Shown one piece after another: positions 21,420 to 33,607 of a DNA stretch of 64,000 nucleotides. A program made the position numbers and the translations under genes. The stretch is from NCBI GenBank assembly GCA_035772735.1, contig JASDFA010000002.1:36042501-36106500 (forward strand), written 5' to 3'. The notes beneath the pieces were generated by a model that saw nothing but the letters and a program-made list of their open reading frames with translations, ran no database searches and was not told where the DNA came from. The stretch's first letter is position 1; each line of letters opens with the position of its first letter. Source of the stretch: Datura wrightii (lineage: Eukaryota; Streptophyta; Magnoliopsida; Solanales; Solanaceae).

Positions 21420-22750
21420 GATATCTAGACCACATGTCATCCTTGGCTTCCCAGGTCATCTCTTCTTTATTCCTGTTCTCTATAATACCTTAACAGAGGC
21501 TACATCTTTAGTTCATAACCTGCGAACCTATCGATCTAGTATGACAACTGGAACTTCTTTGTAGGCTAGCTCCCCTGTGACCTAATTTCCTCAACTGGCA
21601 CCATTGGGGATGGATCTCCTATGCACTTCCACAGCATTGATACGTGAAAGACAAGGTGGACAGATTCTAGCTTTGGAGGTAGTTCTAGATCATATGCCAC
21701 TCGGCCTATTCTGCAGAGGATCCGATATGGGCTAATGAATCCGAGGCTAAGCTTGCCCTTCTTACCAAACCTCATCATGCCCTTCATGGGCGAGACCTTA
21801 AGAAACACCAAATCGTCAACCTCAAATTCCAAGTCTCTACGCCGCACATCAGAATAAGGCTTCTGGCGACTCTAGGCTATTAACAAGTGCTCTTGATGAG
21901 TTTGACCTTCTCTTCTGACTGGTGAATCATATCAGGTCCTACTAACTCTAACTCCCCTACTTCAAACCACCCAACAAGGGATCTACATTTTCGCTCATAC
22001 AAGGCCTCATAAGGCACCATCTGAATTGCAGAATGGTAACTGTTATTGTAAGCAAATTCCATAAGGGGTAAATGCTCATCCCAACTACCCCCAAAGTCCA
22101 ACACACACACCTGCAACATATCCTTTAGTGTCTGAATTATATGTTCTTCCTGCCCATCTGTCTAAGGATGGAATGTTGTACTCAAATTAACTTGTGTTCC
22201 CAAGCCTTTCCGAAACGACTGCCAGAATCTAGCTGTGAATTTTTCCCCCTATTAGAAATGATAGATGTGGAGACACCATGTAGTCAAACTATCTCTCTAA
22301 TATACAATTCAGCATAATCCTCGGCTTAGAAGGTAGACCTGACTGGCAGGAAATGAGCTAATTTCATTATTCTGTCAATAATCACCTAGATAGAATTAAA
22401 TCTACACCTGGTACAGGTACAGGGTAATCCTATCACAAAATCCATGTTGATTTCTTCCCATTTCCACATTGGTATGTCTATCTCTTGTGTCAGTCGCCGG
22501 GTTTTTGATGTTCAACTTTTACTTACTGATAGTTAGGGAATTGTGCTACAAATTCTGCTACACCCTTTTTCATTCCAGGCCACAATAAATCTCCTTTATG
22601 TCCTAATACATTTTCGTCGAACCTGGATGAAGGGAGTATCGAGAGTAGTATACCTCATCCATAATCTACTGGGAAAGCCCTGCTACATCTGGGATGCAAA
22701 GGCGACCGATACATCTCAGAACCCCATCTTTGGTTACCTCAAAAGCTTGT
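21420..22750 (-). pseudogene. Integrase of chromovirus H
   Basis: Read on the minus strand. The C-terminal part (21847 to 21566) has RRRDLEFEVDDLVFLKVSP, GMMRFGKKGKLS, and VHLVFHVSMLWKCIGDPS. The core end (22119 to 21880) has GSWDEHLPLMEFAYNNSYHS and MVPYEALYERKCRS. The upstream half (22130-22750) is recognisable only in fragments (PVWKWEE-like near 22470, zinc domain near 22600) with many stops. A truncated chromodomain region lies near 21420-21560 (YKEVPVVILDR-like). The enzyme joined element DNA to the chromosome and the chromodomain guided it to heterochromatin. Confidence 0.8.
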
Positions 22751-22899
22751 ACTTCACCTTGCTAAACTTTATCTCTGAGTTATGCTAAATGAGGATCTTC
22801 ATACTGCCGTTCTTTTACCTCAACAACCAGGGATGATACTACGGTATTCTGAATCACTACCCCACTGTATCCCCTGTCTACTATTCGAACAGCTAAGCT

Positions 22900-23890
22900 G
22901 GCTAATTGGTGCAATTCTCAAGCCAGCTCCCGCTGTTCGGGCCTTAAATGTTCCAAACTCACCATTGATCTATGATTGAGGGCATCTGCTATGATATTAG
23001 CCTTCCATGGATGATATAAAATACTCACATCATAGTCCTTCAACAATTCTAACCAGCGACGCTGCCGTAGATTCAACTTTTTCTGTGTAAAGATATACTG
23101 GAGACTCTTATGATCAGTGAAAATATCTTCGTGCACACCATACAGATAGTGCCTCTATATTTTTAAAGCATGAACCACTGCACCTAGCTCTAGATCGTGG
23201 GTAGGGAAGTTCTTTTCATGTTTCCTCGATTGCCTTGAAGCATAAGCAATTACCTTACCATGTTGCATCAGAACACACCCTAACCCAATGCCCGAAGCAT
23301 CACAGTACACTACATAACCCTCTGAACCTTCTGGCAAAGCTAGGATTGTTGTCCATGTCAATTTGATTTTCAACTCCTGAAAACTCTATTCACAAGCTTC
23401 AGTCCAGTGAAATTTGGTTGCTTTCTGGGTTAGTTTGGTCAAAGGCGCTGATAAAGTAGAAAACCCTTCTACAAACCTTTTGTAATACCCAGCTAACCCC
23501 GAGAAACTGCATACTTCAGTCAGAGTTAGTCTAGGCCATGTCTTTACTACCTCGATCTTCTGTGAATCTACCTGCATACCAGCATCCAACATAATATGGC
23601 CCAAAAAGGCCACAAAATTTAGCCAAAACTCACATTTAGAATATTTTGCATATAACTGGCAATCCCTGAGAATCTAGAACACTGTTCGCAAATGATCTCA
23701 GTGTTCTGCTTCTGCACGGGAGTACACCAAAATATCATCGATAAATACTATCACAAACAAATATAGATATGGCCTGAAGATGTTGTTCATCAAATCCATA
23801 AACATTGTTGGGGCATTCGTCAACCCAAAGGACATAACTAGAAATTCAAAATGACCATACCTGGTCCTAAAAGCTATCTTTGGAATATCG
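22900..23890 (-). pseudogene. RNase H and RT end of chromovirus H
   Basis: Minus-strand reading from 23890: PKIAFRTRYGHFEFLV, NAPTMFMDLMNNIF, and the catalytic FIDDILVYSRAE (about 23750-23720), then FLGHIMLDAGMQVDSQKIEV and SGLAGYYKRFVEGF (23613-23386). RNase H follows: YCDASGIGLGCVLMQHGKVI (23373-23155) and HEDIFTDHKSLQYIFTQKKL, then ADALNHRS (23136-22918). Stops at about 23157, 23383 and 23640-23700 break the frame. Order and spacing are those of a Tekay/Del-type polyprotein. Confidence 0.85.
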
Positions 23891-24975
23891 TTTTCCTACT
23901 TTGAAGTTGGAGGAGATCATATGGACTTCATCACAGGGTTGCCTTACACTAGTCGACAGTATGACTCCATTTAGGTGATTGTAGGCAGGTTGACTAAAGC
24001 GGCTTATTTCATACTGGTCAAAACTATCGATTCAGCTGAGGATTATACTAAGTTGTACATTCCATAGTTAGTTCAGTTTCACGGAGTGCCCTTGTCCATC
24101 ATATCAGATAGAGGTACTCAGTTTACCTCCAAGTTTTGAAAATGATTTTAGAAGGGACTTGGTACTCAGGTTAAGCTTAGCTCAATCTTTCACCCACGAA
24201 CAGATGTTCAGGCGGAGCGGACCACTCAGACTCTTGAGGATATGTTGAGAGTGTGTGCAATTGATTTTACGGGTAGTTGGGATGACCATTGTCCTCTCAT
24301 TGAGTTTTCATGTAACAAAAGCTACCATTTCATCATTCAGATGGCTCCGTATGAGGCTTTTTATGGGCGGAGGTATAGATCGCCTATTGGATGGTTTGAA
24401 GTTAGTGAAGCTACAATGATAGGATCGGATTCAGTCCATGAGGCTATGGAGAAAGTTCATCTTATAATGGACAATTTAAAAGTATCTCAAAGTCGTCAAA
24501 AGTTCTATGTTGATGTGAGGAGGAGAGAACTTGACTTTGAAGTTGATAATTGGGTGTTTCTAAAAGTGTCTCCCATGAAGGGCATGATGAGGTTCAGAAA
24601 GAAAGGAAAAATTAGTCCCCGTTATGTTGGCCCACACCAGATTGTGAGATATGTGGGCATGGTGGCCTATGAGTTAGAGGTACCCTCAGAACTAGCTTCA
24701 GTCCATCCAGTCTTTCATGTATCACTCTTAAATAAGTGCTTGGGTGACCCGGCTCTAGTTTTTCCGGTGGAGAGCGTTGGTGTGAAGGATAGCCTTGGTT
24801 ATGAGGAGGTTCCGGTGGAAATACTGGATCGACACATTCAAAAGCTAAGAAACAAAGAAGTAGCCTTAGTCAAGGTTTTGTGAAGGAACCGGCATGTTGA
24901 GGGAGCTAGGTGGGAAGCTGGAGCAGATATAATGGCTACATACGCACATTTATTCCCTTCCAACTTTGTTCCAGC
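23891..24975 (+). pseudogene. Integrase with chromodomain of forward chromovirus M
   Basis: Forward reading starts inside integrase: FEVGGDHMDFITGLP, RQYDSI, RLTKAAYF, then ISDRGTQFTSKF (second catalytic Asp) and QAERTTQTLEDML (catalytic Glu). The open stretch 24242-24883 then gives GSWDDHCPLIEFSCNKSYHF, RRRELDFEVDNWVFLKVSP, and VHPVFHVSLLNKCLGDP. It ends in a chromodomain-like tail (EEVPVEILDRHIQKLRNKEV, a TGA at about 24881 where relatives have Trp, then WEAGADIMATYAHLFPS). Stops near 23973, 24067 and 24139 also disable it. All upstream parts are absent; it joins reverse RT of H directly. Confidence 0.85.
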
Positions 24976-25224
24976 TTGAGGTATCAGTTTTCTCCCTGAT
25001 ACTCTATTCAGTTTCATGTTCAGCTCATGTACCCCAGTTTCTTTTATGTCAATGTATGTATAAGTGACTCATGAATTCAATTCAGTCATGTAGTTCGGTT
25101 CAAAGTCAGTCACTCCGTCAGATTACAACTTATATGATCAGTATTTGAGTATGATGATTGCATTTTTCTGCTTTTCAATATGTTTTCCCATATTTGAGGA
25201 TGAATGTACCCAAGGGAAAGATAT

Positions 25225-26476
25225 TTTAACACCCCAAAAACCCTAAGATCAGACCCAGGAGTTGAAATGGAGAAAATTGAATGTTCTACACTAGGTGACA
25301 AGACAAGTCGTCCAGTGCCCCGTCAGGAACACCAGGAGTCGTTAAGCGACTCACGGGGAGAGGTTTGGCAATGATTGGAATTTTCTGATTTGGGGTGACC
25401 ACGGTTGCGACCGCGAGTCACAGTCAGCACCATGATTAGTTAGGTCAACCGTGATCAAGGGTGGTTTGAAGGATGAAGGAAAATGGGCAGTGTACCTAAC
25501 GGGTCATCACCACGAATCATTGGGTACACCACGAGTCGTGGTGTCCTCCATGGTGACCCTCAAAAGGAATATGGTAGTGCAGGCAATGAGAAGGTGACCA
25601 CGGGTCCTGGTCAGTGTTCATGAGTCGTCTAGTCCCTCATTTGGACTAGTAGTATGTTTTCCCCTGCGAATTTATTAAGGGCTTTTCTATAGTTTCTAAG
25701 TTTCTAGGACCTTAACTATGTCATTTTAAGGTTAGTTAGGATTCTTTTAAGAGGGTTTAGCTTATTCTAAATCACTCCTCTCCATGCATGCAAGACTAGA
25801 AGGTTCCTATGGTTGATCAAGGATAAAATCCATCAATTCTCCTTCAACTTCCTTTGGGAATTCAAGGAAGAGCGTAAGATCAACTTATCCATGTATGTGA
25901 GGTTATGAATGAGAATTCCTTTCACTCTTATGCTCCAAACGCTTCTCAATTTCCATGGATTTCAATTCTAAATTCAAATTACATGATCTATGAGGTTTAT
26001 TCCAATTCTTGTGAAATTCTCAATGATCTATCTATGGATCAATTCCTTCTATGTATTGAATCATGTTTTTTGATCTATAGGAAGATTTTATGACTATTTT
26101 GAATATAAATTTATAGATTTGAATTTAAATCAAATTATGCCCAATTATGTATGTTTTATGAAAAGTCAAGTTATGATTTCACTATGATCTTGATCTTAAT
26201 TATCCCAATTATGAATTATGCTTTATGATTCGATATTTCTCAAGTACTTGTCATGTATTTATGAAACATCAAGTTTTTATATGTTATACAAATATTCATG
26301 GATTTCATGATTGATGGATTTATTACTCTTTGCCAATTTATGGGCCCTTGTTCATGGATAAACATGTATTTTCAATTGGTATCAATGATGTTATTAATTA
26401 TTTAGCCGTGAATTTCATTCATGATTTTATGGTTACTATATGAGTCCTGATGTGCATGTTTTTGGGAGCAGTGTCT
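25225..26476 (+). repeat. Partial chromovirus LTR (first copy) of M
   Basis: Starts TTTAACACCCCAAAAACC (relatives TGTAACACCCC) after the pre-LTR block GAGGATGAATG and a weak polypurine run CAAGGGAAAG. It holds a 19-bp perfect odd palindrome at 25526-25544 (arms ACACCACGA and TCGTGGTGT, centre G) in a cluster of ACGAGTC half-sites at 25300-25640. It stops mid-LTR at the duplication joint. Confidence 0.85.
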
Positions 26477-26887
26477 GGTGGAAATACTAGATTGGAACAT
26501 TCGAAAGCTAAAAAACAAAGAAGCAGCCTTAGTCAAGGTTTTGTGGAGGAACCGACATGTTGAGGGAGCTAGGCGGGAAGCCGGAGAAGATATAATGGCT
26601 AAATACGCACATTTATTCCCTTCCAACTCAGTTCCAGCTTAAGGTATAAGTTTCCTCCCTAATACTATATTCAGTTTCATGTTCAGCTCATGTACCCCAG
26701 TTTATTTCATGTCAATGTATGTATAAGTGACTCATGAATTCAATTCAGTCATGTAGTTCGGTTCAAAGTCAGCCACTCCGTAACATTTCAACTTATATGA
26801 TCAGTATTTGAGTATGATGATTGCATTTTTATGCTTTTTAGTATGTTTTCCCATATTCGAGGATGAATGTACCCAAGGAAAAGATAT

Positions 26888-29107
26888 TTTAATATCCCAA
26901 GAACCCTAAGATCAGACCCAGGAGTTGAAATGGAGAAAACTAAATGTTCTACACTAGGTCACAAGACAAGTCATCCAGTGACCCATCAGGAACACTAGGA
27001 ATCGTTAAGCGACTCATGGGGAGAGGTTTGGCCATGATTGGAATTTTCAGTTTTGGGGTGACCACGGTTGTGACCGCGAGCCATAGTCAGCACCATGATT
27101 AGTTAGGTCAACCGTGGTCAAGGGTGCTTTGAAGGATGAAGGAAAATGGGCAGTGTACCTAACGGGTCATCATCACGAATCATTGGGTACACCACGAGTC
27201 GTGGTGTCCTCCATGGTGACCCTCAAAAGGGATATGGTAGTGCAGGCAATGAGAAGGAGACCACGGGTCCTGGTCAGTGGTCATGAGTTGTCTTGTCCCT
27301 CATTTGGGAAATGAGAAGGAGACCACGGGTCCTTGTCAGTGGTCATGAGTCGTCTAGTCCCTCATTTGGACTGGCAGTATGTTTTTTCCTGTGAATTTAT
27401 TAAGGGCTTTTCTATAATTTCTAAGTTTCTAAGACCTTAACTATGTCATTTTAAGGTTAGTTAGGATTCTTTTAAGAGGGTTTAGCTTCTTCTAAATCAC
27501 TCCTCTCCATTCATGCAAGACTAAAAGGTTCCTATGGTTGATCGAGGATAAAATCCATTAATTCTCCTTCAACTTCCTTTGGGAATTCAAGGAAGAGCGT
27601 AAGATCAACTTATCCAGGTATGTGAGGTTATGAATGAGAATTCCTTCCACTCATATGCTCAAAACTCTTCTCAATTTCCATGGATTTCAATTCTAAATTC
27701 AAATTACATGATCTATGAGGTTTATTCCAATTCTTGTGAAATTCTCAATGATCTATCTATGGGTCAATTCCTTCCATGTATTAAATCATGTTTTTTTTAT
27801 CTATGGGCAAATTTTATGACTATTTTGAATATAAATTTATAGATTTGAATTTAAATCCAACTATGTCCAATTATGTATGTTTTATGAAAAGTCAAGTTAT
27901 GATTTCACTATGATCTTGATCTTAATTAGCCCAATTATGAATTATGCTTTATGATTCGATATTTCTCAAGTACTTATCATGGATTTATGAAACGTCAAGT
28001 TTATATATGTTATACAAATATTTATGGATTTCATGATTGATTGATTTATGACTCTTCGCCAATTTATGGGCCCTATTTCATGGATAAACATGTACTTTAA
28101 ATTGGTATCAATGATGTTATTAATTATTTGGCCATGAATTTCATTCATGATTTTACGGTTACTATATGAGTCCTGATGTGCATGTTTTGGGAGCAGTGTC
28201 TAGCACCGAGTAGCCCGACGTTCAAAGGACTATGCCGGTGTCTTAGAACTATGTGCCACCATAGGTTTATATATATTGCATTATTAATGGATTCCTTCTT
28301 CGTGATACCACATATTGCACGTCCCTTGCCTGGCAAGCCTGGGACGGCTCTGCCCACTTGAGTGAGATACTTGGGGCATCATGTAAGGCTTTATCATAAC
28401 GGTGTCGATTATGATGAGTCCTCTCATTATTCCTCATGATTTATTCATGGTTATGTTTACGTTACTTTGGCTTTAGATATGTTTAATGAAGTTTTCTCCT
28501 ATGATTATGATTATTACTGATTTATGAATGTTTTGAAAACCTTTGGCCCTTATGTTTACATTATGATATTTATGTTATGAGCATGTTGTCCGACTCTTAT
28601 GAACTCTTATGTATTTTAACTATCCATTTTTACTTACCTTGCATACTTAGTACATTCCAAATACTCACCGCATACTCTATGTTGTATCGTTTCTTGATAT
28701 AGGTCTGAGGGATCAGTGTCAGCAGCATCCTTAGCCCCTACCTCCCTCTCTGACCTGTCCAGCTGGTTGTTGGTGAGTCATCATCCTTCGAGGACGTTCA
28801 GTCATTTGTAATTTATTTTTTTCCTTTCAATTTAAGACTTTGTCTAGCTAGTTGTGGGTGCTGTCCCATCAGCTCATCAATTGTGTTAGAGGCTTTTCAG
28901 ACGTTATGTAGAAATCATCTTGTCGTTGTTGATTCATTTCAACCTTGATATAGATATATGTATGCATACTTCCACTATGTTTATTATGTTGATCCTCCAT
29001 TTTATTATGTTGAGTTTAGAAGTTATGTTCATGCCATGGGTAGACTTGGAGCCTCTCGGGGTTTATTGTCCCGTGTCCCTTTCCGAGTCTACATTCGGGT
29101 CGTGACA
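26888..29107 (+). repeat. 3' LTR (second, complete copy) of M
   Basis: 2,220 bp, from TTTAATATCCCAAG to CGGGTCGTGACA. It shares the D-type landmarks with F and K: palindrome cluster near the start (27189-27207 repeats the 19-bp palindrome), the block GGGAGCAGTGTCTAGCACCGAGTAG near 28190, TTACCTTGCATACTTAGTAC near 28635, and the end block. It is inserted in, or joined to, a reverse D LTR fragment at 29108. Confidence 0.88.
27248..27371 (+). repeat. 62-bp tandem repeat inside M LTR
   Basis: AATGAGAAGGAGACCACGGG begins at 27248 and again at 27310. The first LTR copy has a single unit, so this arose after the 1,663-bp duplication. Confidence 0.85.
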
Positions 29108-29398
29108 ATACTCAATGACTCGTGGTGACCAAGTCCTTACCAATACTATCCCAATTCTACAATCTTCAATCAACTCCTGACCACGGCTAGCGTAATGAAT
29201 CGTGGTGCCAACCACGACTCATGGTCACCCCCAAATCTCAAAATTCAACCAAATCTTCCCTCCTTCTTGTGAATCACCTAATGACTCGTGGTGCACCTCA
29301 TAGGTCACTGGATGACTCATCCTGTAACCTGGTGCATAAAATAATGTTTTATCCGTTTTAACCCTTGGGTCTGATCTTAGGGTTTTTGGGGTATTACA
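29108..29398 (-). repeat. Reverse chromovirus LTR fragment
   Basis: The minus strand from 29398 reads TGTAATACCCCAAAAACCCT, the start of a D-type LTR, then palindrome-rich sequence with CACGA/TCGTG words (29118, 29164-29222, 29288). Only the first 291 bp are present; the rest was removed or displaced at the joint with M. Confidence 0.8.
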
Positions 29399-30611
29399 CA
29401 TAACTTTAGGGATTCTTTACTGTACTCAGGAGTAAAAATTAGCCCCACATCCGTGCATCATTGAATTACCTCTTTATATCACTTCCAACTTCTTCGAGAA
29501 CAAACTAATATATATCCTTACAGTTATGCTCAAATCATTCACACTTACTTTTTGGCAAGTAATTGTTGCCATTTCTTCCACTAGCTTTATCTTATTATAG
29601 TTAATCCGCCAACCAGCGTGTCAGTGATACCTTAGCTCATATAGCTTTTTTTCTTTCCTTGGTTTGTTGGCTGAGATATTTTGTCTTCCACATCTTTTCC
29701 TTACTTTTAAAGGAGTTCATAGACCCCCTTTCAAATATTAAATAAAAGGATATTGTTAATCCTCAGAACTTACATTGTACTACTGCCTTTACCTGGGCAC
29801 TACATTCTTGATACATTATTACTAGAAAGTCTTTATAGAAAGCATAATCTCTCTTATCTCTCATCATGGATCAGGATATACTATAGTCATCTATTTCAAC
29901 TTAATGTTAAAACTCATAGGCTTAACAAAGCATCAATCATTCAGTAATCCATTCGTCAGGGAGTCTGTGACTTAAAGTCAATATGAAATATCTTTTATAT
30001 CCACATAAACTCATATGCTTTACTTCATACTCTCTTCTTTTTTATCACTTCTCAATTGCTCAATATATACCACAAACTTTAAATGTAACTTTAGTCGTAC
30101 TAGTAGTTGAATTTATTATTCAAAACATATTCCTGCAATCCAAATCTAACAAACCAATGAATTGAATCTGGGATCACCAGGTCCCATGCTACTTCTCTTC
30201 TAAAAAATGGATAACATCTGATGAGCTAGAACTGCTTCGAATTTCTTCTAGATACTTTAGTTCCTTATATAATGTGCCAAAGAACATAAAATCTCATTAA
30301 AATTCGAAGACTAATATTTTACCGGGACAAGATTCTACTAGCAGCCTCAAGCTATACAATCTCCTTTATTCCTGCATTTGTATCATTTAGTAACCTTCGA
30401 TCTACTTTCAATTATTATGATAGACACGTATATATGCACAAGTGATAGTGTACTTTCCTTGACTAAGCTCTACTTGTATGATCTATAGATTGAAAAAGTG
30501 AGACAATTCCTAAATGCCCTGGAGCCTCTTGGTTATAAGTATGGTGTACAACATACCCATAAGCAAGACTTTACTAGATACGTCTTTTTGGACTCCCTGG
30601 TACACGACTTC
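29399..30611 (-). other. AT-rich non-coding interior next to H2 primer site
   Basis: No recognisable coding sequence on either strand. Short ORFs (29753-29947, 29983-30165, 30533-30730) are low-complexity and match no family. The last 110 bp (30500-30611) resemble the leader between primer site and gag of chromoviruses, so the region is probably reverse 5' untranslated and decayed sequence of H2. Confidence 0.5.
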
Positions 30612-30625
30612 GCTCTAATACCAAA
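30612..30625 (-). promoter_or_regulatory. Primer binding site (tRNA-iMet type), reverse
   Basis: The minus strand reads TTTGGTATTAGAGC, one change from the common TTGGTATCAGAGC. It shows that the sequence to its right is a 5' LTR in reverse orientation. Confidence 0.7.
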
Positions 30626-30717
30626 TAAAAACTGGTAAAGGGCACAACTTAAACTCGACCTTAAGATAATCAAGAGACCAGCTATATAGCATCTATACTG
30701 GTAATGCTGACGCCAAC

Positions 30718-32294
30718 TGATCACGGGCAAAATAGCATGCCCGAGATATGCTTTATACCTTAATTTAGTCTTGTTTAGCTAAGTTATTTTACATACTTTC
30801 ATGTGATTTTATATAAATGTGAATATATGTGCTAACCAACATGATTAGTCTTTGTTTTGTAGGTTGCAAAGATTTTTGAGGAACTAATTCATAAGTTGGT
30901 GAAGTAGAGGAATGGAGTCGGGAGCAAAGGGCCAAAGTAGGCAGCAAGCAAGGCTGGCCGCGCCAGGCAGCGTGCCACGCTGTGCGTGTGCCGCGCCCAG
31001 CGTCGTGCCACGCCTATGCCAGGCGCACGAGTGTAGGCAGCAAGCAGGCAGGCGAGCTGCACGCCACAGCCATGCCACGCCAGGCCAACTGCGTGCCAGC
31101 AGCATGCCAACGCGCTGCCCAAGCAGCGTGACACGCTGCCAACACGGCAAGCTGCTGCCGAGACCAAACTTCGGGTTGATTTCCAGTGTGCCTTCGCGTT
31201 ACCTCCGTGTCACGGAGGCAGTGCTCCACGGTACACTCCATGACACGGAGCCGTTCCATGACAGGCTAAATTATGCACGTTTTCCATTTACTATAAATAG
31301 GACCCTTAGCTCCTAAAATCATTTGGTCACGATTTTATTCTGGAAAACTACCTAGGAGTGAAGGGTGAAGTGGGAGAACTCGTCTAGGGTTTATCAAATT
31401 CCCTTCTCATATACCAAATTCATGTAAGTATGTTAGTTTAGTAGTAGTTAATTGTAGTTTTATGAACATGAATGGAAAGAACCCTTCCTCTAGGGTTGAA
31501 GCCATGAATTATAATTGTGATTCTATGAAATTGTTTTGGAATTAAGTTATGGATTGTTGTTTTCATCTTGCATTATGGATTGTTGGTTGTTTTTATGATT
31601 GATCACCATGAAAGCATATTTGTTAGCTTGAGTAATAGCTTGAGAAAGCATTACCTAGGTCAGGACATGAGAATGTAAGGAGCATGTTTGTATCTCGGGA
31701 TAGATTTTTGTGTCAGGATAGAAATATACCTAACACTGTGCTTGGTTGACACACGGGGGTTATGAAAGACCAACTTGGGATGTCACATCACCACTCGAAG
31801 AAGTAGTTGTGAGGCTAAGTTGAGTTAAATGGTTAGACGCACGAAAGTCCCTAATCGTTTCCTCGTAAACCACAACATAATTGATTGCCCGCGACTAGAA
31901 ATTAAACTCCTCGCTCACAATGATGCAGTGAGGCTAGATTGTCGTGTTTAGAGGCTCGAAAGACCATAAACATGCAATTCTAATTATTTGAAATAATAAT
32001 TGATAGTTCCATGCTTAACCCATTGCAAATCGTAGTATCGCATGATTAATTGGTTTTAACTCTATGTTGCTCCTAGAGTAATTTCAGAATACTTCGTTGA
32101 CCCAAACTTAGACTTAATTAATCTCGATTGAAAATGTCTATAACCAACACTTGAGGTATTTAAGATCACACTAGAAATGGATTGTTAGAGGAATGGGTCC
32201 AGTCCCTGTGGGTTCGACAATTCGGTTCTTAAAAAGAGCCACTATATTACTTGCACGACCCGTACACTTGCGGACGCGCGAATCGGGCACGTCA
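30718..32294 (+). mobile_element. Solo LTR B2, Athila-like, TSD CCAAC
   Basis: 1,577 bp, TGATCACGGGCA...CGGGCACGTCA, flanked by CCAAC at 30713-30717 and 32295-32299. It is the forward counterpart of B1. It holds the terminal hairpin (30722-30745), a GC-rich block (30950-31165) with perfect palindrome GCGTGCCACGC (30970-30980), CCTCCGTG-T-CACGGAGG (31202-31218), a TATA box at 31292, and the end block CCCTGTGGGTTCGACAATTC. ORFs at 30884-31316 on both strands are composition artefacts of the GC block. Confidence 0.95.
31202..31300 (+). promoter_or_regulatory. U3 promoter of solo LTR B2
   Basis: Perfect 17-bp odd palindrome (8-nt arms, centre T) at 31202-31218, a second CCATGACACGG half-site group at 31238-31262, and the consensus TATA box TATAAATAG at 31292-31300. 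It is the best-preserved promoter of this LTR group in the window. Confidence 0.65.
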
Positions 32295-32558
32295 CCAACC
32301 AGGCCACGTATTGATCCAACCAAAATAGATATTGGACCCATGAGGTCTCTGCAACAACAATTAAAAAACTGAAAAGCCGACAAGGTCCAACAATGCCACA
32401 CAACCCAAACAGCTATACAAATAGTCCACACAAGCCTCTAAAGAGTAGGTAAGTAAAATGCACGGGACAGGGGCCCCGGCCTATCCAACTGCATGCAATT
32501 CAAACATTCAAAAAGGAAACATAGATCCTGGAAGAAACAGGCATAGCACTACTCTGCG

Positions 32559-32648
32559 AAAATTGAGCTTCTAATGCTACTGTCGATCCGAGCCTCTACC
32601 TGTAAAATTAAGCTTCTAATGCTACTGTCGATCCGAGCCTCTACCTGT
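32559..32648 (-). repeat. 45-bp tandem duplication in H2 LTR
   Basis: AAAATT(G/A)AGCTTCTAATGC starts at 32559 and 32604. The two units are nearly identical, and the period is a multiple of three, which creates a spurious repeated ORF. Confidence 0.9.
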
Positions 32649-33561
32649 ACCTATAGCATGATTACAGGAAGGGGGTCCCTAGCGAAGGGACATAAGTATG
32701 AAAGAAATGTGCTGGTATGTATGGCTGAAATAGTAAACATAGATACATTAAAGATACTAAAACCAAAGTAGGTAAAAGGTATAACCTACGACCCTAGAAG
32801 ATGATATAAAAACAAAATATGATACATTATGTGAATACAATTAAGTAAGCATATATACAAGTCACACTACATTATCCATAAGCTATAATCTCCCTAATAA
32901 AATAATGATCTGGTCTGGTCAATCAATACTGCCCTACCGAGATGGCCGTCTCATATATATCATTATTGAAGCGACATGTGCCCACCTGAAATAACCGTGT
33001 CAGTGGTAAGGTCATAAGTCTCATATATAAAATATTCCAAAGGAAAACTGCCAACCGGATGTACTAGGTTTGTGGTAAGGTCATAGTCTCATATATGGAG
33101 CCAACTGGGCTCATATCATGTCCATCTAACACATATAGAATAAAACAAAAGTGACAAATTCCATGACTGCAACATGAATAGGCCTCTTTCATAATTCATA
33201 GCTGCACATAAGCACATATATCACATAACCTTTCAAATAACACATAGATTAATATACTCAATGACTTTCATAGTTATAGGAAGGTTCAAGCGACGTAAGG
33301 AATTAAACAAGCTCTACAGACAACATTTAGGCACATTTTGGATTCAGGAACGCAATAACTGATGTTTATTTTAAGGGAGAGGAACCGTAGAATCTTCCCT
33401 TAGCTTCAATAAATGATGTTTATCTTGGAGTTTTCCTTTTATCTTCCTTGATTGCTACTGGAAATATATATAAAATTGAAGAGTACAATTAGGCAACTCG
33501 AAATCCTAAAAGGTGAAAGTGATTTCTCAATACAAATCTTAAAAGATAAAAGGGTTTGGGT

Positions 33562-33607
33562 GGTGGCCATTTTTAGGGCGGTGGCCATTTTTAGGGCGGT
33601 GGCCACG
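33562..33607. repeat. 18-bp tandem repeat in H2 LTR
   Basis: GGTGGCCATTTTTAGGGC at 33562-33579 and 33580-33597, with a third partial unit from 33598. Confidence 0.92.

Larger units (their letters stand above)
18986..23890 (-). mobile_element. Chromovirus H, reverse, 5' part lost
   Basis: On the plus strand: LTR 18986-21122, polypurine tract, integrase, RNase H and RT in reverse order. The LTR nearest the polypurine tract is the 3' LTR. Sequence stops inside RT at about 23890, where forward integrase of another element begins, so gag, protease, part of RT and the 5' LTR are gone. The base 5-mer before the LTR is GTTAT (18981-18985); its partner is lost. Confidence 0.85.
24814..28202 (+). repeat. 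Tandem duplication of chromodomain end plus LTR start (1,663-bp period)
   Basis: Copy 1 (24814-26476) runs from GGTGGAAATACT in the chromodomain, through the 3' untranslated region and polypurine tract, into the LTR as far as GGGAGCAGTGTCT. Copy 2 (26477-28202) repeats it; the joint is GTGTCT followed by GGTGGAA. Copy 2 then continues into the rest of the LTR. Both LTR starts carry the same TG-to-TT mutation (25225 and 26888), so the element was already decayed before duplication. Copies differ by scattered point changes and one extra 62-bp repeat. Confidence 0.92.

Noticed and set aside
29399..30611. Host intergenic DNA
   Set aside because: The right end has leader-like sequence and a tRNA-iMet primer site, so at least part belongs to H2. 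The rest is undetermined and is reported as such.
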